Shown here piece after piece: positions 1-6,743 of a stretch of 13,393 nucleotides of DNA (the first letter of the stretch is position 1; the number at the start of each line of letters is the position of its first letter). A program made the translations under genes and the position numbers. The notes below the pieces were generated by a model. It saw only the letters and a list, made by a program, of their open reading frames with translations. It was not told where the DNA came from and did no database searches. The stretch comes from an uncultured Bacilli bacterium (GTDB lineage Bacteria; Bacillota_I; Bacilli_A; RF39; UBA660), in NCBI GenBank assembly GCA_944363685.1, contig CALVUV010000026.1:1-13393 (forward strand), read 5' to 3'.

Positions 1-30
1 TAATAAAAAAACAATAAGCTTTTCTAATAC

Positions 31-62
31 TAAATTTCACTTTACTCCAAAACTGAAATTTA
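31..62. repeat. Perfect 9-bp inverted repeat upstream of the rpmH promoter
   Basis: TAAATTTCA (31-39) and TGAAATTTA (54-62) are perfect inverted repeats separated by 14 bases. There is no T-tract after the right arm, so it does not look like an intrinsic terminator on the + strand. The remaining bases from 1 to 103 are AT-rich and hold no gene or DnaA box that I can see. The expected position next to oriC makes a protein-binding site possible, but AT-rich sequence yields such repeats by chance. Confidence 0.4.
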
Positions 63-103
63 ACTTTAAAATTAAGGGAAGTAGATAAAGAAAAAGAATT
101 TTC

Positions 104-133
104 TTGACAAAGCTACACGCTACCTATTATAAT
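104..133 (+). promoter_or_regulatory. Sigma-A type promoter of rpmH operon
   Basis: A perfect -35 box TTGACA (104-109) and a perfect -10 box TATAAT (128-133) are separated by 18 bases. Transcription should begin near 140, about 24 bases before the rpmH start codon. It is the strongest promoter in the window by match to consensus, as expected for a ribosomal protein gene. Confidence 0.85.
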
Positions 134-163
134 AATGTAGATTTCAAGTCTGGAGGTGTTATA

Positions 164-292
164 ATGAAAAGAACATATCAACCAAACAAAAGAAGAAGAG
201 CAAAGAAACATGGATTCTTCGCACGTAAAGCAAGTGCAGGTAATATTTTAAATAATCGTCGTAAGAAAGGACGTAAAGAATTAGTAAAATAA
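164..292 (+). CDS. rpmH: 50S ribosomal protein L34
   Basis: L34 is a small, very basic protein of the large ribosomal subunit. The 42-residue product starts MKRTYQPNKRRR and ends RRKKGRKELVK, the family's signature ends, with the conserved HGF at residues 16-18. It is two residues shorter than the usual 44; the missing residues fall in the middle, near residues 24-30. The ATG at 164 is chosen because GGAGGTG lies just upstream (152-158) and the N-terminus then matches the family. A longer reading frame opens at a TTG at 104, but that codon is part of the -35 box and would precede the transcription start. rpmH is first in an operon with rnpA, the usual arrangement next to oriC. Confidence 0.97.
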   Translation: MKRTYQPNKRRRAKKHGFFARKASAGNILNNRRKKGRKELVK

Positions 293-296
293 AATT

Positions 297-320
297 CACT
301 GTTTTTTGCAGTGTTTTTTT
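297..320 (+). terminator. Weak intrinsic terminator or attenuator between rpmH and rnpA
   Basis: CACTG (297-301) pairs with CAGTG (309-313) around a 7-base loop, followed by seven T (314-320). A-rich sequence at 291-294 could add A-U pairs to the T-tract. The stem is only 5 bp and no promoter is evident before rnpA, so partial readthrough is likely. This would give more rpmH than rnpA transcript. Confidence 0.65.
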
Positions 321-339
321 AACTTTAGGACGTGATTAG

Positions 340-666
340 ATGAACAAGAAGTATATAGTAAAAGAAAAAAGAGATTTTGATAAGATAATAAAGAATGGAA
401 AAAAAGTAAAAAATTATAATTTTATAGTTTTTTATAATAAAAATAATGAACAGTTTAATAAATATGGTATAACAGTACCAAAAAAAGTAGGGAAGGCTCA
501 TATTAGAAATAAATTAAAAAGAAGAGTACGAGCAATACTTAGAAACTATAAAAAGTCCTATGAAAATAACTATAATTGTATTATAATTATAAGAAATAGC
601 TGTTTAGATTTAACTTTCCAAGAATTATCAAACAGTTTAGAAAGATTATTAAATGAAATTAAGTAA
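340..666 (+). CDS. rnpA: Ribonuclease P protein component
   Basis: RnpA is the protein subunit of RNase P. It binds the catalytic RNA and the 5' leader of precursor tRNAs so that the leader can be removed. The 108-residue basic protein has the conserved aromatic F13 of the leader-binding cleft. It also has the family's RNR block as RNKLKRRVR at residues 56-64, with the usual third residue Arg replaced by Lys (K58). Length is slightly below the typical 110-120. The ribosome site is modest: AGGA at 327-330, 9 bases before the ATG. It follows the hairpin after rpmH and probably depends on readthrough from that promoter. Isoleucine, asparagine and lysine content is high, as expected from base composition. 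Confidence 0.96.
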   Translation: MNKKYIVKEKRDFDKIIKNGKKVKNYNFIVFYNKNNEQFNKYGITVPKKVGKAHIRNKLKRRVRAILRNYKKSYENNYNCIIIIRNSCLDLTFQELSNSLERLLNEIK

Positions 667-675
667 GGAGTCACT

Positions 676-1611
676 ATGAAAAGAAGAAATACAAAAACAA
701 AAATACTTATTATAATAATGTTATTATTCTTAGTAACAGGTTGCCAAACTACTTTAGTAGATAAAGATAATAATGCTGTTAAAAATCCTGAAACAGGACA
801 AGCATTAACAGAAAATATTCTTTGTCAACCAGAAAATGAACAAACTAGAAAAATATATAAAAAAAATGGAGTAAAACTAAAAGACTTACCAAAATGTTCT
901 GAATTTACTCCAACATCTACAGAATATGATGGACTATGGACTGGTATTTTTGTAAAACCACTAGCATTCTTAATCTTAACATTAGGTAAGTATGTAGGAA
1001 GTTTTGCAGTTAGTATTATAATTATTACTATAATAATAAGATTAATATTATTTCCATTTACAAGAAAAATGGCTGTTCAAAGTGAAATGATGAAAAAAGT
1101 TTCTCCTGAACTTGCTAGAATTCAAAAAAAATATGAAGGTAAAACAGATCAAGAATCAATGTTAAAACAAAATCAAGAAATGATGATGGTTTATAAAAAA
1201 TATAATTTCAATCCTTTAACGAGTTGTTTAATATCATTTATTCAGTTACCTTTATTACTAGCTTTCCTAGAAGCAATTAATAGAGTACCAGCTATCTTTG
1301 AAGAAAACTTCCTAGGAATTCAATTAGGAACAACTCCGTTAGTTGGTTTTGGTAGTGAAACATTCTATATGTATATAATACTTCTTCTAATAATAGGAGC
1401 ATCAACCATTTTTATGTTTAAAACCACAAATAATACCACAAGCGACCCTTCAATGAAAATGATGCCAATTATGATGAGTGTTATTATTATCATAACAGCA
1501 TTCTTTATGCCATCAGCTTTAGGTATATATTGGTCAGTTGGAAATATCTTCGCTATAGTTCAAAATATAGTAGTAATGAGAGGGATGGAAAAACATGGTA
1601 GAAAAGCATAA
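676..1611 (+). CDS. yidC: YidC/Oxa1-family membrane protein insertase (lipoprotein type)
   Basis: YidC inserts membrane proteins with or without the Sec translocon. The 311-residue product begins with a basic stretch and a hydrophobic segment ending in the lipobox VTGC, so C23 is the likely lipidated first residue of the mature protein, as in SpoIIIJ-type YidC. Five membrane segments follow, at roughly 94-128, 181-200, 231-249, 262-280 and 282-301. The conserved groove arginine is R122 in the first of these, followed by the cytoplasmic helical hairpin at 130-175. Between C23 and the first core segment lies an outside-facing stretch of about 65 residues with two cysteines, C50 and C74. This is longer than I expect from Bacillus homologues. 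AAGGAG at 665-670 overlaps the rnpA stop codon, and the 3' end overlaps khpB by 17 bases, indicating translational coupling. Confidence 0.96.
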   Translation: MKRRNTKTKILIIIMLLFLVTGCQTTLVDKDNNAVKNPETGQALTENILCQPENEQTRKIYKKNGVKLKDLPKCSEFTPTSTEYDGLWTGIFVKPLAFLILTLGKYVGSFAVSIIIITIIIRLILFPFTRKMAVQSEMMKKVSPELARIQKKYEGKTDQESMLKQNQEMMMVYKKYNFNPLTSCLISFIQLPLLLAFLEAINRVPAIFEENFLGIQLGTTPLVGFGSETFYMYIILLLIIGASTIFMFKTTNNTTSDPSMKMMPIMMSVIIIITAFFMPSALGIYWSVGNIFAIVQNIVVMRGMEKHGRKA

Positions 1612-2203
1612 ATTTATAGGAAAAACATATGAAGAAGCATTGAATAAAGCAAAAATCGATCTTCAAGAATTAGAAGAAAACTTAATCATTAAAACAAAAG
1701 AAGAAAAGAAAACTCTATTATCAAAAAAAGTAGAAATAGAAGTAGTTGAAAAAAGAGAAGTTAAAGAATATTTAAAAAGAATAATTAAATCAACTTTAAA
1801 AGATATGGGACTTGATGTTGAAATAGAAATAAGTATGAATAATGATGTTCCAACATACCGTCTATTTTCTACTAATGATGCACTTTTAATAGGAAAAGAT
1901 GGTAAGAATTTAAAAGCCTTAACAATTGTTATAAATCAAATGTTAAAAAAGGAAATAGATACATCTTACAAATTTTTAATAGATGTAAGTGATTATCAAC
2001 AGAGAACAGATAAACATATTGAAAATCTAGCAAGAAAATTAGCAAGAGAAGTAAAGGAAACTAAAATAGAAGTAAAAATGGATAAGATGAATTCTTATCA
2101 AAGAAGAATAGTTCATAATGCTTTATCTAATAATAGATATGTATATACAGAAAGTGTAGGAGAAGAACCTAATAGATGTGTCGTAATAAAACCTAGAGTT
2201 TAG
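1595..2203 (+). CDS. khpB: RNA-binding protein KhpB (Jag), Jag-N/KH/R3H domains
   Basis: KhpB (Jag/EloR) is a cytoplasmic RNA-binding protein that in other Firmicutes works with KhpA and influences cell elongation and division. The 202-residue product has an N-terminal Jag domain (about 1-50), a KH domain with the GxxG loop as GKDG at 100-103, and an R3H domain with the R-x3-H motif R170/H174. It lacks the long charged linker found between Jag-N and KH in some relatives, so it is near the compact end of the family. The ATG at 1595 lies inside the end of yidC, with GGA at 1587-1589 as a weak ribosome site; translation is probably coupled to yidC. The stop codon TAG (2201-2203) is part of the terminator stem. 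Pairing of yidC with jag is near-universal in Firmicutes. Confidence 0.95.
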   Translation: MVEKHKFIGKTYEEALNKAKIDLQELEENLIIKTKEEKKTLLSKKVEIEVVEKREVKEYLKRIIKSTLKDMGLDVEIEISMNNDVPTYRLFSTNDALLIGKDGKNLKALTIVINQMLKKEIDTSYKFLIDVSDYQQRTDKHIENLARKLAREVKETKIEVKMDKMNSYQRRIVHNALSNNRYVYTESVGEEPNRCVVIKPRV

Positions 2204-2219
2204 GTTTTTTTCTTTTTTT
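2188..2219 (+). terminator. Intrinsic terminator overlapping the khpB stop codon
   Basis: AAAACCTA (2188-2195) pairs with TAGGTTTT (2201-2208) around the 5-base loop GAGTT, giving an 8-bp stem. The T-tract 2205-2219 follows, broken by one C at 2212. The stem includes the last codons and the TAG stop of khpB, so it ends the rpmH-rnpA-yidC-khpB unit with no intergenic cost. Confidence 0.85.
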
Positions 2220-2229
2220 GTCAAAAAAG

Positions 2230-2277
2230 TGTAAAGTTGTAACATATCAAAGAATAATCTAGTTTTTAACCTTTACA
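2230..2277. repeat. 7-bp inverted repeat reaching into the -35 box of the next operon
   Basis: TGTAAAG (2230-2236) and CTTTACA (2271-2277) are perfect inverted repeats with 34 bases between them. Flanking bases extend the resemblance imperfectly (TTGTAAC after the left arm, GTTTTTAAC before the right arm). The right arm coincides with the -35 box TTTACA. It may be a pair of operator half-sites or chance. Confidence 0.35.
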
Positions 2278-2300
2278 AAAAGCACTTTCCCCAATATAAT
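2272..2300 (+). promoter_or_regulatory. Sigma-A type promoter of the 2336-7391 operon
   Basis: TTTACA (2272-2277; one mismatch to consensus) and a perfect TATAAT (2295-2300) are separated by the optimal 17 bases. Transcription should begin near 2307, about 29 bases before the ATG at 2336. It lies directly after the khpB terminator, so the genes from 2336 to 7391 form an independent unit. Confidence 0.85.
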
Positions 2301-2335
2301 AGTGAGACTGTAAAAAGGAAAGGATGGTGTTGATA

Positions 2336-3121
2336 ATGAATGAAACAAAGTTAGTAGAAGTAACTACAGACTTAAATGATAAAGACTTTTTAAATCAATT
2401 ATTAATAATGGAAATTAATAAGATTAGTACAAGATTAAATCTTTTATTAAAAAAGTATAAAGCTTTACCTAAAGTAAATAAGTATAATTATATAAAATCA
2501 ACTAAAAATATAATGGAGAAACAATTTCCTGAACAAACTGAAAAGGTAGAACAATTAGAAAAGAAAGCAGAAGATTTATTATCTACTTATACAGAAATAC
2601 AAGAAATAGAAGAATTAAAACAAGCAATAAGAGATTATAAAAACTATCAAGCTAAATTACAAAATTCAATAACTACAAAAGATGGTATAATATATAGTAG
2701 TATAAATGATAGTGAAATTAAATTATATAGTGTTGATACAGTTCTAAAACATTTATTTATAATTAAAAATGATAGTTATCTAACAGAAGAAGAAATAAAA
2801 GCATATTTTGATATAGTTAAAAAGAATATAACTACATTTAAACATTTTGAAGATGATACAAAAGATGAATTTTTAATTATAAAACTATATAAAAATCCAG
2901 AATCATATCAAGTTGACTCTATAGATACCATAACTTCTATAGAAGAAACAGAAAACTACTATTATGATGAAACAAATAATGTAATAAGATTAAAAAGTCC
3001 TATCATTATAGAAGAAGATTTAACTGAAAGAGAAGAAAATGCATTTTATAATGAAGAAGCTTATGAATTATTCGGTTATGAAAAACCAAAAGAAAATATA
3101 AAAACTATAAAAGGAGTTTAA
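2336..3121 (+). CDS. Hypothetical cytoplasmic protein with coiled-coil segment
   Basis: I do not recognise this family. The product of 261 residues has no signal peptide and no membrane segment. Residues 15-45 look helical, and residues 64-112 are charged and heptad-like, rich in Glu, Lys, Leu and Gln, so a coiled coil is likely. The second half (about 113-225) mixes beta-like and helical segments. The last 40 residues are acidic (IIIEEDLTEREE, then NEEAYELFGYEKP). No catalytic motif is evident. The ATG at 2336 is preferred over an in-frame ATG at 2324 because the 2324 codon is part of the ribosome site AAAGGATGG; the longer form would add only four residues. It is the first gene of the operon with mnmE, and the mnmE ribosome site overlaps its stop codon. 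In Bacillus, jag is followed directly by mnmE, so this gene is an insertion into a conserved order. Base composition matches its neighbours. Confidence 0.85.
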   Translation: MNETKLVEVTTDLNDKDFLNQLLIMEINKISTRLNLLLKKYKALPKVNKYNYIKSTKNIMEKQFPEQTEKVEQLEKKAEDLLSTYTEIQEIEELKQAIRDYKNYQAKLQNSITTKDGIIYSSINDSEIKLYSVDTVLKHLFIIKNDSYLTEEEIKAYFDIVKKNITTFKHFEDDTKDEFLIIKLYKNPESYQVDSIDTITSIEETENYYYDETNNVIRLKSPIIIEEDLTEREENAFYNEEAYELFGYEKPKENIKTIKGV

Positions 3122-3123
3122 TT

Positions 3124-4482
3124 ATGTTTAATGATACTATAACTGCAATTTCTACTAAATTAGGAAATAGTGCTATTTCTATTATAAGAGTAAGTGGTAA
3201 AGACTCTATATCTTTAGTAAACTCTATTTTTAGAGGAAAAGATTTAACTAAGGTGGATTCACATACTATAAATTATGGTTATATAAAAGATGGAAAAGAA
3301 GATATAGATGAAGTTTTAGTGAGTATAATGAAATCACCAAGAACTTATACTAAAGAAGATATAGTAGAAATAAATTGTCACGGTGGTGTTTCTCCAACAC
3401 TTAAAATATTTGAACTATTACAAGAAAAAGGTGCTAGAAAAGCAGAACCAGGTGAATTTACTAAAAGAGCATTTTTAAATGGTAGAATTGATTTAACAGA
3501 AGCAGAAGCAGTTATGGATATGATTAATAGTAAAACAGATAGATCAAGAAAAGAAGCTCTTAGTGGAATTGAAGGTAATTTAAGAAAATATATAACAACA
3601 TTTAGAAATAAATTAAAATATATTCTAGCAAACATAGAAGTCAATATAGATTATCCAGAATACTATGATATTGAAGAAATAACTAAAGAAGATATAAAGA
3701 AAGTAATAGAAGAGTTAGAAATAGATTTAAAAGAACTAATTAAAAAATCAGAAGAAAGACAAATAATAAAAAATGGTATAAAAACAGTTATCATAGGACG
3801 ACCTAATGTAGGTAAGAGTAGTATTTTAAATACCTTATTAAAAGAAGATAAAGCAATAGTTACTGATATAGAAGGAACAACAAGAGATATAGTAGAAGGA
3901 AGTATTATCTTTGATGGAATAGAACTATCTTTAATAGATACCGCCGGTATAAGAGAAACAGATAATATAGTAGAAAAAATAGGAGTAGAGAAAAGTCTTT
4001 CTCTAATAGATGATGCTAACCTAATAATAGTTGTCTTAAATGGTAATGAAAAACTAACAGAAAATGATATATATATTTTAGACAAAGTTAAAGATAAAAA
4101 TCCAATTATAGTTTTAAATAAAAATGATTTAGAACAAAAAATAGACTTAAAAGATTATAAATTTAAACATATAGTAAGTACTAATACTAAAGAAATAAAT
4201 GGGATAGATTCTCTAAAAGAAGAAATTAAAAAGATGTTTAAATTAAATGAAATAGAAGAAGATGATTATACTTATCTTACTAATGATAGACAGCTTTTCT
4301 ATGCTAAGAAAGCTTTAAATAATTTAAATGATGCAAAAACAAGCTTTAATAATGATGAACCAATTGATATAATAGAAATAGATTTAAAAAGTGTATTTGA
4401 AAATCTTGGTAATATAACAGGAGAAAACTATAGTGAAGAACTATTAGATGAATTATTTGCAAACTTCTGTGTAGGAAAATAA
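3124..4482 (+). CDS. mnmE: tRNA modification GTPase MnmE (TrmE)
   Basis: MnmE is a cytoplasmic GTPase that, with MnmG, installs the aminomethyl-type group at C5 of the wobble uridine U34 in certain tRNAs, using a folate one-carbon unit. The 452-residue product has the N-terminal folate-binding and dimerisation domain (1-120, with the conserved GEFTKRAFLNGRIDLTEAEA block at 110-129) and a helical domain. The inserted G domain has G1 GRPNVGKSS (225-233), G2 EGTTRD (250-255), G3 DTAG (272-275) and G4 NKND (332-335). The C-terminal motif is FCVGK with catalytic C449 (usually C[IV]GK). Everything expected for activity is present, and length is typical. AAGGAG at 3111-3116 overlaps the stop codon of the preceding gene. 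Its partner mnmG follows after one small unknown gene. Confidence 0.97.
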   Translation: MFNDTITAISTKLGNSAISIIRVSGKDSISLVNSIFRGKDLTKVDSHTINYGYIKDGKEDIDEVLVSIMKSPRTYTKEDIVEINCHGGVSPTLKIFELLQEKGARKAEPGEFTKRAFLNGRIDLTEAEAVMDMINSKTDRSRKEALSGIEGNLRKYITTFRNKLKYILANIEVNIDYPEYYDIEEITKEDIKKVIEELEIDLKELIKKSEERQIIKNGIKTVIIGRPNVGKSSILNTLLKEDKAIVTDIEGTTRDIVEGSIIFDGIELSLIDTAGIRETDNIVEKIGVEKSLSLIDDANLIIVVLNGNEKLTENDIYILDKVKDKNPIIVLNKNDLEQKIDLKDYKFKHIVSTNTKEINGIDSLKEEIKKMFKLNEIEEDDYTYLTNDRQLFYAKKALNNLNDAKTSFNNDEPIDIIEIDLKSVFENLGNITGENYSEELLDELFANFCVGK

Positions 4483-4495
4483 AGGAGATAATAGT

Positions 4496-4867
4496 ATGGA
4501 GAATAAAATTACAAAGAAAAATTCAATTTATTTCAATCAGTTATGGATTAATAAAGCTATAGAAGATGGTAATAGCCATCTTTTGATTTATAAAAAAGAT
4601 CCTAACAAATCAATAGGAGAAGTAATAGAAGCTGCTTATCTAGAAGAAGATTTAGAATCTAAAACTCCTAAAGTTACAAGAAATAATTCCTTATTATTTC
4701 AAAGAGAATGGTTAATAAAGTTTAGAGAAGAAAATTTGCCTCTTCCTAAAAGAGCAGTACCAACTAAATATAGTCTAGGCGAAATATTATATTTCATGGA
4801 TTTTAAAAGAGAAATGATTGAAAGATTTAAAGAAGATGAAAAAGAAAAAGCATTAAAACTAAAATAA
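4496..4867 (+). CDS. Hypothetical small protein with two copies of one motif
   Basis: I do not recognise this 123-residue protein. It is soluble and charged, with no signal peptide or membrane segment. It carries an internal duplication. N9-S10, F13, W17, K20, E23 and SIGE at 39-42 line up with N64-S65, F68, W72, K75, E78 and SLGE at 93-96. The Asn-to-Trp spacing is identical (8) in both halves, and the Trp-to-SxGE spacing differs by one. The shared pattern is NSxxFxxxWxxKxxE then SxGE, so two similar folds or a pseudo-dimer are likely. The tail after residue 103 is a Lys/Glu-rich helix. It sits 13 bases after mnmE and 17 before mnmG, with a good ribosome site (AAAGGAG, 4481-4487), so it is co-transcribed with the tRNA modification pair. 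Its amino-acid composition resembles its neighbours, and nothing suggests recent transfer. Confidence 0.85.
   Translation: MENKITKKNSIYFNQLWINKAIEDGNSHLLIYKKDPNKSIGEVIEAAYLEEDLESKTPKVTRNNSLLFQREWLIKFREENLPLPKRAVPTKYSLGEILYFMDFKREMIERFKEDEKEKALKLK
4520..4783 (+). repeat. Diverged tandem duplication coding for two NSxxFxxxW...SxGE units
   Basis: Codons for residues 9-42 (4520-4621) and 64-96 (4685-4783) encode two matching units offset by 55 residues. The match is clear at protein level (N, S, F, W, K, E, S, G, E positions) but not obvious in the DNA, so the duplication is old. Confidence 0.75.
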
Positions 4868-4884
4868 AAGGTAGTGATGTATAA

Positions 4885-6741
4885 ATGAATTATGATGTAA
4901 TTGTAGTAGGAGGAGGACACGCTGGAATTGAAGCCTGTCTATCTTGTGCAAGATTAAACCACAAAATTCTATTAGTAACAGGGAATATTGAAAATATCGC
5001 TGATATGCCTTGTAATCCTTCTATTGGAGGTCCTGCTAAAGGAATAGTAGTAAGAGAAATAGATGCCTTAGGTGGTGAAATGGCTAAGAATACTGATAAA
5101 AGTTCTCTTCAAATGAAAATGTTAAACACTAAAAAAGGACCTGCTGTAAGAGCCCTACGTGCCCAAGCAGATAAAGTTTTATATAAAGAAGAAATGTTAA
5201 AGACACTACAAAATCAAGATAACTTAGATATTAAAGAAGGGTTAGTAAAAGAACTTATTATCGAAGATAAAAAAGTAACAGGTGTAATATTAGAAACAGA
5301 AGAACAAATAAAAAGTAAAGCTGTTATTCTAACAACAGGTACATATTTAAAAGGTGCAATCTTAGTAGGAAGTACTAAAAAAGAAGGTGGACCTCACGGA
5401 GAAAAAGCCAGTAATTACCTTAGTCCATTTTTAGAGAAGTTAGGTTTTAATATTATAAGACTTAAAACAGGAACACCACCTCGTATTGAAAAATCTAGTG
5501 TTGATTTTTCTAAAATGACTATCGAAAATGGAAGTGATGAAGACTTAACCTTTTCTTATGATAACACTACCGCTCTAGCATCAACTCACAAAATACCTTG
5601 TCATTTAATTTATACTAACGAAAAAACTCACAACATAATAAAAGGCCATTTAAATGAATCTAGTATGTATGGAGGATATGTTGAAGGAGTAGGTCCAAGA
5701 TACTGTCCATCCATTGAAGACAAAGTAGTTCGTTTTAGTGATAAAGAACGTCATCAATTATTTCTAGAACCAGAAAGCCTTTCTTATGATGATATGTATC
5801 TACAAGGTTTTTCTACAAGTATGCCTTATTACGTCCAAGAAGAAATGGTTCATAGTCTTAGTGGTTTAGAAAATGCTAAAATAACTAAATATGCCTATGC
5901 TATAGAATATGATGCGATTGATTCAAAACAAATAAAACCAACTCTAGAAACTAAACTTATAGAAAATTTATATACAGCAGGACAAATAAATGGTACAAGT
6001 GGTTATGAAGAAGCAGCTGGCCAAGGTCTACTAGCAGGAATAAATGCTTCTTTAAAATTAGAAGGTAAAGAACCTTTAATACTAAAAAGAAATGAATCAT
6101 ACATTGGAGTTTTAATCGATGATTTAGTAACAAAAGGTGTAAAAGACCCATATAGACTTTTAACATCACGTGCTGAATATCGTCTTCTATTAAGAGATGA
6201 TAATGCTGATTTAAGATTAAGAGAATATGGTCATAATGTAGGTTTAATAAGTGATGAAATCTATAATAAATTTTTATTAAAAAAAGAAAAAATAGAAGAA
6301 CTAACAAATCTTTTAAAAGAAACAAAAATAACCCCTAAGAAAGAAATAAATGAAAAACTAAAAAAAATGAATACATCTCCTTTAAAAGACGGAGTAACTC
6401 TATATGAATTTTTAAAACGTCCTGAAATAACTCTAAACAATTTAGAAGAATTTATTAACTTAGATTATGACGATGACATAAAAAAAGAAGTAGAAATAAA
6501 TATAAAGTATGAAGGATATATAAAAAAATCTATGGAAGAAGCCGAAAAAATGTTAGCTTTAGAAGATAAGAATCTTCCACTAGATATAAACTATGATGCT
6601 ATACCTAATATTGCTAGTGAAGCGAAAGAAAAACTAAAAGAAATAAGACCACTTACTTTAGGACAAGCTAGCAGAATAAGTGGGGTAAATCCAGCAGATA
6701 TTTCAATTCTTTCTGTTTATTTAAAGAAAAAAGGAGAGTAA
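4885..6741 (+). CDS. mnmG: tRNA uridine-5-carboxymethylaminomethyl(34) synthesis enzyme MnmG (GidA)
   Basis: MnmG is the FAD- and NADH-dependent partner of MnmE in U34 modification. The 618-residue product has the dinucleotide-binding GGGHAG loop at 9-14 and MPCNPSIGGPAKG at 41-53, which carries conserved C43. Both family signatures are present: GPRYCPSIEDK at 270-280 with catalytic C274, and AGQINGTSGYEEA at 365-377. The helical C-terminal domain that contacts MnmE and tRNA is complete, and length is normal (about 620-630). The ribosome site AAAGGTAGTGAT (4867-4878) is an imperfect match to the anti-SD, so translation may be weaker than mnmE or partly coupled. An unknown gene separates it from mnmE, whereas in Bacillus the two are adjacent. 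Confidence 0.97.
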   Translation: MNYDVIVVGGGHAGIEACLSCARLNHKILLVTGNIENIADMPCNPSIGGPAKGIVVREIDALGGEMAKNTDKSSLQMKMLNTKKGPAVRALRAQADKVLYKEEMLKTLQNQDNLDIKEGLVKELIIEDKKVTGVILETEEQIKSKAVILTTGTYLKGAILVGSTKKEGGPHGEKASNYLSPFLEKLGFNIIRLKTGTPPRIEKSSVDFSKMTIENGSDEDLTFSYDNTTALASTHKIPCHLIYTNEKTHNIIKGHLNESSMYGGYVEGVGPRYCPSIEDKVVRFSDKERHQLFLEPESLSYDDMYLQGFSTSMPYYVQEEMVHSLSGLENAKITKYAYAIEYDAIDSKQIKPTLETKLIENLYTAGQINGTSGYEEAAGQGLLAGINASLKLEGKEPLILKRNESYIGVLIDDLVTKGVKDPYRLLTSRAEYRLLLRDDNADLRLREYGHNVGLISDEIYNKFLLKKEKIEELTNLLKETKITPKKEINEKLKKMNTSPLKDGVTLYEFLKRPEITLNNLEEFINLDYDDDIKKEVEINIKYEGYIKKSMEEAEKMLALEDKNLPLDINYDAIPNIASEAKEKLKEIRPLTLGQASRISGVNPADISILSVYLKKKGE

Positions 6742-6743
6742 TA

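Noticed and set aside
104..163. Longer reading frame for L34 starting at TTG 104
   Set aside because: The TTG is part of the -35 box and lies before the transcription start; the ATG at 164 has GGAGGTG upstream and gives the standard L34 N-terminus.
1347..1362. parS-like 16-mer inside yidC (11 of 16 matches)
   Set aside because: Only the right half matches (GTGAAACA); the left half and core are missing and the sequence is explained by YidC codons.
2212..2229. Second hairpin CTTTTTT/AAAAAAG after the khpB terminator
   Set aside because: The stem is A-T apart from one pair and results from the T-tract of the first terminator meeting an A-run; there is no gene on the minus strand here that it could terminate.
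3378..4085. Minus-strand open frames within mnmE (3378-3644 and 3663-4085)
   Set aside because: They lie opposite strongly conserved MnmE domains, have no ribosome site and encode Ser/Ile/Leu-rich sequence typical of the reverse of AT-rich coding DNA.
4877..4888. Tiny ATG-TAT-AAA-TGA frame just before mnmG
   Set aside because: Three codons overlapping the mnmG ribosome site and start; no sign of leader-peptide function.
4699..4920. Minus-strand open frame across the end of the 123-residue gene
   Set aside because: Shadow of the coding strand; low-complexity product, no ribosome site or promoter.
6167..6172. CACGTG core of parS inside mnmG
   Set aside because: The six central bases are present but flanks do not match; 8 of 16 overall, near chance.
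5957..6325. Minus-strand Leu/His-rich open frame inside mnmG
   Set aside because: It runs opposite the AGQINGTSGYEEA signature region of MnmG and is a composition artefact. The same applies to 7112-7318 (rsmG) and 10953-11138 (channel gene).
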